Assembly (NCBI RefSeq): GCF_030272615.1 | Contig: NC_081409.1 | Location: forward strand, 646,692,468 to 646,756,467 | Direction of reading: 5' to 3' | DNA from: Cryptomeria japonica | Lineage: Eukaryota; Streptophyta; Pinopsida; Cupressales; Cupressaceae | DNA length: 64,000 nt | Shown: piece after piece, positions 1-10,651 of the stretch | How the letters are laid out: each line of letters begins with the position of its first letter | Position numbering within the stretch: position 1 is the first letter of the stretch | Notes under the pieces: generated by a model | The model's input: the letters and a program-made list of their open reading frames with translations, nothing else | Database searches by the model: none | What the model was told of the DNA's origin: nothing | Program-made: the position numbers and the translations under genes

Positions 1-620
1 CTAATTGTTTATGGTCAAGGGTTTGTATATATAGATGTAAGATCTTATTGTAGATTAGAGATATGGTTATGGAAATGAAATGTAATGTGCGAATAATGTA
101 TTATCATTCAAGCAGAGGATTTGGTCGATCATTAGAGATCGAATTGGGTTTATGTAAGAGGATTTAGTCCTCCGGTATTGAGCTTAAACCAAACTGTACT
201 CAGGCATAGGAGATGCTATCTTTTGCAGTTCAACACTTCTCCGGATTGCAGTCTGGATTTCTATGTAGTCAGTGAGACTCCTTTAGTGATGAGTAGTGCG
301 CTCTAGGCTGTTGGCCTTCCTGCAAGTGCAGACTCCTGAATTGTAATTCACATACTTACCGCAGAAATATTATCTGACTGTGGGTAGACTTCCCGCTGTG
401 GTTTTTCCCTTTACCAAGTTTTCCACGTATAAATCTTGGTGTCATGTGGATGGTATTTATTCTATGATTATTGTTTATGTTTAATTGGTTTAACTGCTAT
501 TCTGGTATTAATGTTTTGGGTTCCGGTATTAAAGTTTTAATTGCTAATAGTTTCGATAATCTATGACAACTAATTCACCCCCCCTCTTAGTTGTCTTCTG
601 GTTATTTAAACTGTCTAACA
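1..620 (+). mobile_element. 3' part of a Ty1/copia-type LTR, cut by the window edge
   Basis: The segment carries the landmarks shared by the other copia LTRs here: a 'gtggtttttccc' block near 399, a 'ttttccacgta' block near 418, and near the end a C-rich loop flanked by GACAACT (565-571) and AGTTGTC (589-595). It ends in CTAACA at 620, compatible with an LTR terminus ending in CA. No primer-binding site follows. The downstream frame instead reads straight into NA1 ORF2, so this is probably the 3' end of an element or solo LTR inserted into NA1. The target duplication cannot be tested because the other end lies outside the window. Confidence 0.6.
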
Positions 621-1493
621 AGAGACACTGAGGATCCAATATAGGGGAAGTAGATTTATTTAGAGGATCCAGAATTTAGTCAAGGCTCCATCAACCTTGT
701 TTCTTTGTCCCCTATTCAAGTGCTTAAATTGGCCGCATTTGCTGAAGCCAAAGCCTGTGAAGATTTGGAAAAATCATGCTTAGAGAACAATGAGTTGGTC
801 ATTTTGGCATGCAGTGTATTGGAGAAATTTATGCCTTCAATTCAGAAGGACTTATCAGACACTCCATCCGACAATCTGAAAAGCCTAATCAATTTTATGG
901 ATAATCACTTTCAATCATTTGAAAATTCTGCTGAAGAGAAGGTCCGCGATAAATTCTATGCTAGAATGTTTCAAACTCTGAAGAAGATGGTTGCACGTGA
1001 CAGAATCACCTTGAATATGGGTATAAAAGGAATTCAAGATGCATTGTCTAAGTGAGGAAATATCTATAAGTCAAGTTTAAAGCTATCTAGGTTTACTCAA
1101 GATATTGAGAGTAAGATTAAAGAGCGTGAGAATCAACTTGTCAAATTGTCTCAGTCATTTGATCCATTATCAGTCTCCTTGAGTAGTCATGAAACTTAGG
1201 TAGTATCTTTGCTTGAGAATAATAGGACTTTGAATCAAGAAATGGATAAAATAGTTAGCAAAGTGTGTGAACTTAGGAGCCTTATCACTCCTAAAATGGA
1301 TATTATGCTTAGTGGTTTAGAAGATGCTTAAGTTGCCATGAAATCTTCAGAGCCATCCGATCTAAGATCAGTAGAGGAACTTGCATACTTGCTTAGTGGG
1401 CTCATAATTGTGATGGAAAGTCTTAAGAAGGGCTAAGATAGCCATCTAAAATCCTTGAGAAATTCTCATGCAGATATTTTTCAATTTTTTTGA
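621..1493 (+). pseudogene. NA1 ORF2, C-terminal coiled-coil part (decayed)
   Basis: One reading frame (first base 621) runs to a TGA at 1491-1493. It is interrupted only by TAG, TGA and TAA codons, for example at 642, 651, 1053 and 1198. Each is one C-to-T change from CAG, CGA or CAA. The product is rich in Glu, Lys, Leu and Ser with helical, coiled-coil-like stretches. It has the same place as the C-terminus of NA3 ORF2 (63019-63681): both end just before a 'gcagatatttttcaa' stretch and two polypurine tracts. I do not recognise a known domain. The N-terminal part is missing, cut off by the LTR that ends at 620. Confidence 0.5.
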
Positions 1494-1707
1494 GTATAAC
1501 TGTATGCATATGTAATGCAACATTTTTGGTTTTTGAAACTCTACCTTTGTGATTGATGTGAAAAGTGAAAAATGTTGATCTAAGGGGGAGTTATTAGTTT
1601 TTGGAGTCCAGTAGTCAGATTTTTGGAGGCAGTGTATATATTTAGGTTTTGGTTTGACACTTAGTCATTTTTTACTAAGTGTTGCTATCAATGCCAAAGG
1701 GCGAGAT
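1494..1707 (+). other. NA1 3' untranslated region with two polypurine tracts
   Basis: An upstream purine tract lies at 1581-1590 (TAAGGGGGAG). The terminal tract at 1695-1707 (CAAAGGGCGAGAT) directly abuts the LTR. Both match the arrangement in NA3 (63821-63830 and 63966-63977). The terminal tract primes plus-strand DNA synthesis in LTR retrotransposons. More than one polypurine tract is, from memory, a trait of the Sirevirus branch of Ty1/copia. Confidence 0.6.
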
Positions 1708-2850
1708 TGTTGGCAAGAGACACTGCAAGTATGTTTTTATGTTTTCATTGATGGAAACATATCTATTTTGGCATTCATACTTCATGTTTTCATCATTTCA
1801 GAAGATTAAGTGGAGAATTATTGAGTACAGTAATGTCTGGTAAGATGAACAAGATATCCAACAGAATGTTCAATGTTTTGGTTAGCAAATTATTTTGGCT
1901 ATGTATTTTGCTATGTAGATTTTAGAGAAAGTTTGTGGATATGTAATATTCTTTATTCTAGGATTGTGGCATCTGGTAATGATTTTCATGTTAGTTGGGA
2001 GATCCGGTAATCATGTTTTTGGTATGCACTATGTATATCAGTTGTAGCATGTGGTAATTCAATTCACGGATCTTGCTGATTTATTTTGGCAATTTTTTAT
2101 GTGTTCAAGGTTCATGAGCTAGCATATGGGAAGCATGTGGTCATCTTGTTTTGGTTCCCATTGGTTTTATGATAGGAATGAGCCGACTTCTACATGTTTC
2201 ATCCTTTGTAATGTGTTCTTGAAGCCGACATGAGGTTGTGACTTAATTTGCGATGAAGATATATAAAAAGAGTTTACTTGATCATTTTGGTGTGTGTTGA
2301 TGGTATGAGTATTAGGTATAAGAGATTATGCACAGTTTCATGTGCACAAGTGTTAGATTTGTGCTTCAGATTAATTCAGAATATCAGATCAAAACAAAGT
2401 TGCAGAGTAGTGAAAAGATATGCTATCTATGCATAACCGAAACTATATCAAGGCATTTGATGATACTAATTCATAGTTCAAACCTCATTGTAATCTCTTA
2501 CAAACATTTTGTAGGGCAATGAGTCTTCCAGGGTTGTCACCCTTATTTATAATTTGAGCAGTGAGCTCTAGGCGCTGTGCCTAAATGCATGTGCATTCCC
2601 CTTATGTAATATTTCTATACTTTTAGCAAAGTATATTAATATTGTGGGTTATAATCCCACCACGGTTTTTCCCATAACCGGGTTTCCACGTAAAAATCCT
2701 GGTGTTATGGTGTTGGTGATTGTTTGCTTTATGTTTTGCATCTAGCTTTCATTCAGTTGCTTCAAGTCAATTAAGAATCAAATAAGAATTGTTTAGCATT
2801 GCAAAACACTGATTCACCCCCCCCCCTTCTCAGTGTTAATTGATTCCAAC
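1708..2850 (+). repeat. NA1 3' LTR (1,143 bp)
   Basis: It starts TGTTGGCAAGAGAC right after the polypurine tract and ends CCAAC at 2850; the expected CA terminus seems mutated to CG at 2851. It is collinear with the NA2 LTR (48224-49364, 1,141 bp), including the U3 palindrome (1741-1758), a TATA box (TATATAAAA, 2260-2268), the 'gtggtttttccc'-like block and the terminal hairpin AACACTG/CAGTGTT (2805-2811 and 2831-2837). The 5' LTR of NA1 is outside the window. Confidence 0.8.
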
Positions 2851-3549
2851 GTGATGAAGACAAAATCTTCAAGATGTTTTTGGATTTGGTTCTATCAAGA
2901 CATATTGAGGCATGCTTTACAAAACACTTTTGGGATCAAGTTGGAAGCTGACATCTTTTTGAATATATTTGTTTGCTATTGTTTGTGGATATTTCGGTCT
3001 CACCCCTTTCCAGTGAAGCCGACTGATCAAAATACTTGGTGTAGATATATATAGCTGTCAGTTTTACAAATTAGAGGCATGGTTGTTGAAAGACAACTAT
3101 TTGTGTACAATTTGTATATTCAAAAATTCTATGGATGTGAATATTGTTATGTGGTATATGTATAAAACAGTTTGTGCACTTCAACGGAACCATGGTTCAT
3201 GCATATGTCAGACGCAACTCCAACAATTTGAAATTTTGTACTCTATCATCTGGCAGTGAGCCTTTTTGTATTTGGGTAGTGATCTCTTCGAGTAGTGAGC
3301 CCATGTTGATAGTGAGCCAACCCCTTGTACTGTTTAAGCAGTTACATATTGCATTATACCTGAGAGAACACTCTCTCTGTGGATTTTCCCATATTGGGTT
3401 TTCCACGTACAAATTCATTGTTATGTGTTTTGTGTTAATTTCGTTTACTGCATTTCAATTATTTTATGTGATTGGTTAGTTAGAAGTTTTAATAAGTTCA
3501 AGGGAATACTAATTCACCCCCCCCTCTAAGTATTCTAGATATTCAATAG
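2851..3549 (+). mobile_element. Copia-type LTR fragment
   Basis: This immediately follows the NA1 LTR and shows the usual landmarks: 'gtggattttccc' near 3379, 'gggttttccacgta' near 3395, and a hairpin GAATACT/AGTATTC (3504-3510 and 3529-3535) around a C-rich loop. The 5' start of this LTR is not visible, so NA1 may have inserted into it. The end is only approximate because no primer-binding site follows. No coding capacity. Confidence 0.5.
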
Positions 3550-4417
3550 ACATCCCTAATCTTTAAAGAAATTGCATGTGATTGGAGTAGAAAGTTTTAA
3601 TTGAAGAGATTGTAGTGTCGTAAATTGTACACCTTTAGTAGTGTGTCCAATTTCACTCTCTCCTAGCACCTATTTTAGTATTTCCCTTTATGCATTATGG
3701 GACTTTTATTGATTTTAATAAATATTATGGATCTTATTCTACTTTATTACATCATTACACTCTTATTTGGTACTTTAATTCTAGGTGTGCCTTTTACCAT
3801 TTTATCCTACCACAATTTCAACTTCCAAGACACATTCTGAATATCTGTATATTATAGTTTGAGCCACCGACCTAGAATTAGCATTAGAACCCCTTTATCT
3901 TTCATTCCTCAAAAGTCAGAAAAATGTTACCAGGACCAAGGCAACCTACCACCCTTGTCTTGCACATTTTTCACTAAATTTTCAAAAGATAATTTGACTT
4001 TCCTAACTAATTCAATTTCAATCCATGTGAATAAATCACAAATCTATGTTGGCTTAATGGTGATATTAATTATTAAATCTCTATACAAGGAATCTCCCTC
4101 AATTTATTTTAAATATTGCATTATATACTAACACTATCATCCAATTTGAGATTAATTCTACTTCCTTGAGAGTATATTTGATTCAAGGAGAAACAAACTA
4201 CGTCAACGAATCTTCTATTTATGTTTTATCTATGATTTCATGATGAATTTTATGTGATTCATCATGTTATTGCATCGACACATGGAGGACTTATCTTAAG
4301 AACATTGCACAACCTATTGAAGGTATAATTATCTATATTCATGCATTTCAATTCTAGACCTAGCCTTCCCCTCAAAAGGTGAGCTTTCCAATTTTATTTC
4401 AATTCAATTATAATGTG
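3550..4417. other. Unassigned AT-rich DNA, possible gypsy-type LTR start at 3611
   Basis: I see no gene. A TGTAGTGTCG at 3611 followed by LTR-like sequence could be the 5' end of a plus-strand LTR, but no matching second copy, polypurine tract or primer-binding site is visible. The longest open frame (3859-4131) has no recognisable protein character. Confidence 0.25.
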
Positions 4418-4472
4418 TTGGTTGAAAATTTTGTACACTTGGGGAAATATACAAAATTGTGGTTTCAACCAA
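4418..4472. other. Long imperfect hairpin
   Basis: TTGGTTGAAA (4418-4427) pairs perfectly with TTTCAACCAA (4463-4472). Inside it ATTTTGTA (4428-4435) pairs with TACAAAAT (4450-4457), leaving a 5-base bulge and a short loop. It sits at the outer edge of the region I read as the GYP2 LTR. Confidence 0.5.
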
Positions 4473-5499
4473 AACAAATGAGTAAAAATTGTCCTTATTA
4501 AGGGAAGTCCCCCCCTATCTAACTACAACTTTGAAAATAAAATAGGATGGGACAACAATCTTCCTTCTTTTTTTAAGAAAGACAATATCTTTTTCTCTTC
4601 ACAAAAAAGGATAGCGATTGAATATGCACAACAGTAACCACTTTCAAGTGAAATAAGAGAAAGGAAATGATGTTTCATGAAAGTGCAAAGACTTCTATCA
4701 CTTCCTTCGGGACGGGACAGAAATATCAAGCTCGAAGACTTGATTATGTGAAGTCCTATCTACCCTTTGCTATACTAAATTTTACAATGAATAAAAGACA
4801 ACAGCTCAAAGACTGGAATAATTTATTCTCTCAACACAAAGACAAGAACTAATGCAAGCTGAAAGACTTGTTGCTATTTCTTATCAAACAATAATTTTTC
4901 CTCAAGAATAGATGCAAGCTCAAAGACTTGCTGCTCCTTCTGGAGATTTTCCTATTTTAATTAATCTTCTCTACTTGCAGCTCAAAGACTTCGAATCAGA
5001 TTAGACTAAGCTCCTTTTAGAAACATTTTGCATGGAAGAAATAAAAAGATTCAAAATCAAACATGTAGCTCAAAGACTCAAAACTTGAGTAATCCTTCTC
5101 TATTATTCTTCAAAAACTTTCAATTCACATACATAAGCTCAAAGACTTCTTGCTGTAAATTTGGTAGAGTTTTTGCTTGCTTTCCAAAAAGATCCATATT
5201 ACAATAGACCCCTCAAGTATTTATAGAAGAAGAGCCTTGAGAAAAAGTTGGGAGGATCCTAACTAACTTGAGAGATTCTCTCAACCACCAAGACTTATTC
5301 AAAAACTAACTAAGAATTATTCCAACTATAGTCCTAATCAGACACAACTTGTAGTTGCCTTATATGTAATTACAAAAGTGCATGTAATTTGTAACTTGCA
5401 TTTTACAAAAAATATTTTTACATATAACTTGTCAAAACAAAATTACAACTAAAGATTACAAAAGAGGGAAAATTCAACTAAGTGTTGAAAAACACTTAA
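4430..5499 (-). repeat. Probable 3' LTR of the older gypsy element GYP2
   Basis: On the minus strand this holds a TATA box (TATAAATA, complement of 5219-5226) followed by a transcribed-looking region. It lies directly downstream of the GYP2 unknown ORF once GYP1 (5505-16844) is removed. No second copy is in the window and I cannot fix the ends, so the call rests on the promoter-like motif and position. A hairpin (5476-5502) marks the side next to the ORF. The seven-copy motif array at 4729-5150 lies downstream of the TATA box in element orientation. Confidence 0.35.
4729..5150. repeat. Seven dispersed copies of AGCTCAAAGACTT
   Basis: Copies with 0-2 changes start near 4729, 4804, 4857, 4917, 4980, 5067 and 5137, about 54-87 bp apart. 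The sequence between copies is not clearly repeated, so this is a dispersed motif or a strongly decayed tandem array. Confidence 0.55.
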
Positions 5500-5504
5500 G
5501 TTGT

Positions 5505-6296
5505 TGTTTATGGTGAAAATGGATAACAATAATAATAAAATTGAAAGGCTAAATGAATTCAACTACCAAACCCTAGCCTAACAACAACAAAGATCCACCA
5601 TAACATATGAAGATTACCTAAGACAATGCAAATCAAATGAAATCACAAAGATTATACCATTACATGTCCAATAGGGTTTTGATCTCCGTTTTTCCTATCT
5701 CCATTGATCTTGCTTGATATATTTGCTCTCAGATTTTATGTGCACAAGAGCTCAACAAAGAACGGAATGTGGTTGCAAGTAGGATCGTAGTGTAGTCAAG
5801 TGCATAAAATGATTAGCTAGGTTGATTAGAATGATTGATTAGGGTTTGATAATGAAGGAAGCATCTCCTTATATAGAAGACAGTATATGAAATGGAGGGA
5901 TAAGATTGAGAGGTGTAAAAGGAGGTCGGCTATGATTAGAGGGTAGGTAGAAGAAATAATAAAATAATGAAAGAGGTAGGTAGTGTAGGAATTAAGAGAT
6001 TAATGACATGTGTCATGGGTAGAAAAAAGCTAATGAATTAATTAAATAAATAAAGATTGATTTAATTAATAGAAGAAATGAGATCAATTAAATAAATAAA
6101 TATTTATTTAATTTAGGAAAAGGATAATTTAAATAAATAAATGTATTTATTCAAATGAGAAATAAGGCTAGAAGAGGATAAATGAATTAATTAAAAAAAT
6201 AAAGATTTATTTAATTAATAGAAGAATTAGGCTTAGATAATTAAATAAATAAAATAATATTTATTTAATTAGACATGACAATTTTGGGTGTCTACA
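5505..6296 (-). repeat. GYP1 3' LTR (792 bp)
   Basis: Nearly identical to 16056-16844 over its whole length. On the minus strand a TATA box CTATATAAG lies at 5869-5877. The promoter-distal third (6040-6270) is dominated by TTAATTAAATAAATAAA-like repeats. Flanked outside by the GTTGT duplication. Confidence 0.9.
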
Positions 6297-6312
6297 TTTT
6301 GCCCCTTTTTGA
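6297..6312 (-). other. GYP1 polypurine tract
   Basis: In element orientation the sequence AAAAAGGGGCAAAA directly precedes the 3' LTR (TGTAGACACC). This is the expected plus-strand primer site. Confidence 0.8.
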
Positions 6313-6640
6313 GATAATGCGGCTTGTCGCGTTGTTTCAAAGAAGATAAGATGAACTGATATAGAGTTGCCCCAAGATGGGAATGATATGCCCCCTCGAG
6401 AGATTGGATGAAAATGTTTGAAAAGATTGCAGACAATCTCTCGATAAGAAAGAAAGGCTAGAATGAATTGACTGGATAAAGTGACAAAGTCATGGGATAA
6501 CGAAGACTGACTCGGGAAATGAGGGCTAGGGAGAGGGTAGGCTATAAGATAGACCACGGGCAAAAGACATCCGCATTGTCATCCACACATCCACGAGAGC
6601 AGAGTGCAGAGCGAAAATAGAGCAGTAGCAGTCAACAACG

Positions 6641-7819
6641 ATGGCTTTCGTTCATAGATTCGACCGCATTCGCCGATTCCAGAGGCCAGCAGAGGCAGGA
6701 GAGCCGGTAAGTACCACAAAACCTCCTTGTACTTTGATGCATTTATTGTTGTCATTAATGCATGCTAGGTAATGTAATAAATGTGCATTTATGTCAGGAA
6801 AGTGCGTTTGTGTCCAAAAATGTGAATTTGTGTCTTCTAGGTCAAATCGGCAGTTCTGTGATGAACATACGCTGTCGATTGGATAAGCTGCTAAGCGGAT
6901 ACACTCAAGCAGGTCCTCTAGGGAAAACTAGAATAGATCAAGGTACTTTGTAATGAACAGTGAGTACCAAGATAGAGTACTTTGTGATGAACAGGGAATA
7001 CTAAAATATGAGTAGCACTTTGTGATGAACAGTGAGTGCAAATGTGAGGAGCACTTTGTGATGAACAGGGTGTACCACTAGGATAGAAGCAACACTTTGT
7101 GATGAACAGTGAGTGTCACTGGGATAGATAGCAACACTTTGTGATGAACAGGAAGTGTCACTAGGATAGAATGCCATATGCATTTAGATAAAAAGTAGCA
7201 TTTTGTGATAAACAGTGAATGCCACTATGACTGACACGATTGATTTGCTTGATTGCAGGAGTATTTGCCGATGCTAGAGTCATGGGAGAGATTTCCGTCG
7301 ACATAGAGATTGTGACCTGAGTTGACAGCCGAGGACCGAGCTGCGATTGAGGCTATGGGATTGAGACATGTTCTGTATGTGCCTGAGTTTCAGGCAAACA
7401 TGGGGTTGCTGACTGCACTGGCGGAGAGGTGGCACTCCGAGACATGTACTTTTCATTTGCCGATGGGGGAGATGACAGTCACCTTAGAGGATGTATACAA
7501 GATTTTGTAGATACCGATCGATAGGGAGTTAGTACCCTATGATCAAGACGGAGACAGGGATGCACTGAGACGAGTGTTCTAGGATCCGAGACTGGAGATG
7601 AGGGTGGGACATGTGGCATGGGATACCATGACATGGATAGGATTAGCACTACCAATAGTGTTGGCAGGAGTTATCAGTGGGTTCCTTTGTTCGGATAGGG
7701 CGACACGAGGGGTGATTGCAGGGGACACAAGGGCCAGGAGAGATGATCTTGGGGCGGGTCCTTCTAGGGCTCAGACTCTGTCAAGGCTAGCCGGCTCTAA
7801 GGAAGGGAATTCATCATAG
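6641..7819 (+). pseudogene. Plant mobile domain (PMD, MAIN-like) gene, two exons, antisense to GYP1
   Basis: Exon 1 (6641-6706) starts with ATG and encodes 22 residues. It ends at a consensus donor, GTAAGT at 6707; the acceptor TTGATTGCAG ends at 7258. The phase-0 splice opens a frame across 7259-7819 with the PMD signature: an 'LTAEDRAAIEAMG' helix, then 'ERWHSETCTFHLPMGEMTVT' and 'LEDVYKIL' followed by 'IPID'. PMD proteins include MAIN and MAIL1, nuclear proteins linked to silencing and gene expression; from memory, related domains occur in Ty3/gypsy and Mutator-like transposons. Four stops (near 7310, 7316, 7508 and 7580) each fit a CAG or CGA codon changed by C-to-T. The domain is shorter than full PMD proteins. 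It lies on the strand opposite GYP1, between integrase and the 3' LTR, where I recall antisense ORFs in Tat-lineage elements. Confidence 0.75.
6945..7215 (+). repeat. Minisatellite inside the PMD intron
   Basis: Seven units starting ACTTTGTGATGAACAG begin at 6945, 6979, 7017, 7053, 7094, 7136 and 7200. Spacing is 34-42 bp with one longer gap of 64. Each core is followed by a variable GTGAGTGYCACT-like segment. The array lies within the predicted intron and ends about 40 bp before the acceptor. Confidence 0.85.
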
Positions 7820-9542
7820 CCGTAGAGGGCTCCCTATGTATCAGTATTGTACCATTTTGTATGATGATGTAGACACCTGTGGGTGATTGTAGCCATATGA
7901 TTTTGACATCATTGTATCATGACACTTTATATATATATATATATGAGATGATTCATCTTTGCAGAAGCTATATGCATGCATACCTATGTGATGTATGTTT
8001 CTATGTGATGCTTATGATATGGATGCAAATATGTATATGATGCAATGCAACATATTTTTTTGTTCTTTTATGTTTTATATGTGTATGCATGATGCAAATG
8101 TGAATGTATGTAATGCAAATGTAAATTGTACTAACAGGTGTTGTGTGCAGGATGTGATGTAGTTGTGATATCTATATGTATGTATGAAATGCTTATATGT
8201 GGTAATGCAGGTGCAAACTACATGAAATGCAAATGTTTTTGGTGTGTCATTATACTCAGTCATGTGATAGCAGGCTACGCGGACTCAAGAAGGATGATGG
8301 AAGTCAATCAAGAAAGGGGGATGAAAGATAGAAGATATGAAAATGAAAGAGCTTCTTGTGCGTTATTATCATTGAGCTTTATTATGGCAAGTAGGTTATG
8401 ACAATTGAGGCATATGTTTAACCCAAAAAGTCATTGTACCTATTTGCATGGAGATAAGACAGTCACAAACAAGGAATGCCCCAGTTCACACTAGACTCAC
8501 AGTGTCCTCATATCCTTGGACAAGTCATAGCATTACTAAAAGACAATCCACAGACAAAAAATACAAATAGGTGACGATACCCCATTCTCGCCTTTCTAGT
8601 CAAAGACATCCTGGAGATAGAATCTCTAGTCAGAGACATCCCGGAAAAGCTAAAAGATATGTCACCAAAAATGATGAAATCAAAAGAAAACCAAGACTCG
8701 ACACCAACATCCACTGTAGCCCTCAAGTTTAGTGTCTCTTGTCACTTGTATAAGTCTTATTTGATTGTGGTCACAATGTTTACTTTCAGAAAATGGATAG
8801 ATAGCACTGAACCATAATGTTGTCTGAGTCTGTTGAAAGATTTGATTTGTTGAAGCCCATTGTTGCTGCTGTGTCTCATCTGAAACTGACTGAATCCATG
8901 AAACTGATATTTTATTGCGAAGAAGATGAGACCTTATTGCGGACTGGCGATGCAAATGTTGCTTTATTGCGGATTGTGTACGGATAGACTGAAGGAAGCT
9001 AGAAGAAACTGTACTCCTCAGAACGTGTGATGTTCTTGGTTCCACACCCATCACTAGACGTAGGATTTGCCTTAGCCATAGATAGGATCAAATTTATTAT
9101 GGATGGAAAGGGAGGTGAAAAGGCAGGTTTATTATGAATGGCTAACCAATCTTAGGTAGATCAATAACAAGCCATGATGGGAATGGGTAAGTTTATTATG
9201 GATGAATAGGTTATGAGTGTGTGCAAAGTGAGAGGATGAAATTGAATCCTGAAGGAGGGAGGAGCAATGTCTCTACGCATGGCGTTGGTGACTCAGTTTA
9301 TACCATGGTACTTGCCCAGGGCACCACCGAAGTGGTTTTCACCGTTGGACGAAATTATTTCTCTTTACTTTTTTTGATTTTTCAATGTTTTTTTTGTCAC
9401 AAGGCACCTGTTTGCCCGGTTTTCACCAAGTAACGATTTTTTTTGTTTTATAATTTTTTTGTATTTTTGAATTTTTTGATTTTTTTTCTATTTTTTCTAT
9501 TTTTGATTTTTTTGTATTTTTGAATTAAGATATTTTGAAGAG
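7820..9542. other. GYP1 non-coding region between PMD gene and integrase tail
   Basis: No gene seen. It contains a (TA)n run near 7928-7945, a low-complexity stretch of ATGCAAATG-like words (about 7960-8230), several TTTATTATGGATG words (9090-9210), and a T-rich tract at 9355-9535 that is A-rich in the sense of GYP1. Short open frames here have no protein-like character. Confidence 0.5.
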
Positions 9543-9815
9543 CTATGTGTAGAACCTGCGAAGGTGCATGCTGTTGATAGGATCCTCCAAAGGTTCACCT
9601 TCTGTAGTTGAGAGCTGATATGCCCCAGATCCATGTGCTGCTGTAATGATGTAAGGACCAAGCCAATTTGGTTCGAACTTGCCCTTCTTCTCTCTGTCTT
9701 GCTGATTTTTGGGGTTTTCTCTGAGAACCAAATCACCTACCTCAAATGTGCGAGGCTTGACTTTATGATTGTAACTACATTGTTCCTTGACTGAATGATG
9801 TGTAGCTTGAGTGAC
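9543..9815 (-). pseudogene. GYP1 integrase C-terminal tail
   Basis: On the minus strand the frame reads an SYNHKVKPRTFEVGDLVLRE-like stretch, then 'KFEPNWLGPYII' and 'DPINSMHLRRFYT'. This is the conserved C-terminal region that follows the catalytic core in Ty3/gypsy integrases. The HHCC and DDE regions and all RT and RNase H sequence that should precede it are missing. The frame differs from that of gag-protease, so the pol deletion ended near 9815. It marks the 3' end of the former pol ORF. Confidence 0.8.
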
Positions 9816-9886
9816 TGTCTTCCTTGATAAAGGAACTAAGATAGAATTACTAGTGTGTGGACTACATAGTCTCGTATGTGTGTCAC

Positions 9887-10651
9887 CTAAAGAAGTTTGG
9901 GCATCCCTGATAACAAAGTTCTTTGAGGAAGCTCCATTAAAGGTCCATGATGCATCGCCAAAAGGGAATGGATGTATGGAACAAGTAGGTATGCTTTTTG
10001 ACTTGAAATTATAGAACTTTTGCCCCCAGTTATTTTGATATTAGGGGAGATCAACTCTTGCTCTTTTTTCTTCATATCATTTTTGTCCTTGACTTTGATT
10101 TTTGCAGAGTCCAATAGCTTTTGATTTTGATTTGGACTAAAGGAATTTTCTTTATTATTGACTTTTAGATTTTTCTGTTCATAGCTTGATTTTTGATCCC
10201 CAATGGGTAAGGGCTTTTGTAATTCTTGTTGATCCAAGTCTGGAAGTGGAGTGGAAATGGAATGAGTGGATGAAATGGTAAAGCTATGTGAGTTCTCAAG
10301 ATGGCAGGCGATATGCTCAATAGATTCTTTGTTGGAACCACTCCTAGGACTATTGATATCAAGAGTTGCTTGCACCACTAGAGGAGATTTGCATTCAGAC
10401 TTAGTAGCCACAACACTAGGTGGTTCACACCCAATTCCTTGCAAATTATTTATAGATTGTTCTTATCGACTAAATTTCTTAGGAAATAGTGCAAGTTGAT
10501 CAAGATGAAAGATATACTCACCACATCCCAGGTCTTTAATCTTGAACTTTTCTTCGATCTCTGTTTGTTTGGATGTAGAAGCTTTCAAGGATTCTAGATT
10601 CACATATGCTGAAGAAGGAATAGCTTGTCGATTGACTGGTATTGTTATTTC
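9887..10651 (-). pseudogene. GYP1 unrecognised linker ORF after protease
   Basis: The frame of gag and protease stays open through this stretch apart from a TAA near 10464 (from CAA) and a TGA at about 10652 (from CGA). The product is Ser, Lys, Asn and Gln rich with no RT motif. It replaces the place where RT should start. It may be a protease-RT spacer, or foreign sequence joined at the deletion. I do not recognise it. Confidence 0.4.

Noticed and set aside
3859-4131. 90-codon open frame
   Set aside because: No recognisable motif, AT-rich composition, no homologue in the window; length is expected by chance.
6945-7215. CRISPR-like array of short direct repeats
   Set aside because: Units are adjacent with related, not unique, spacers and lie in a plant retroelement intron; this is a minisatellite.
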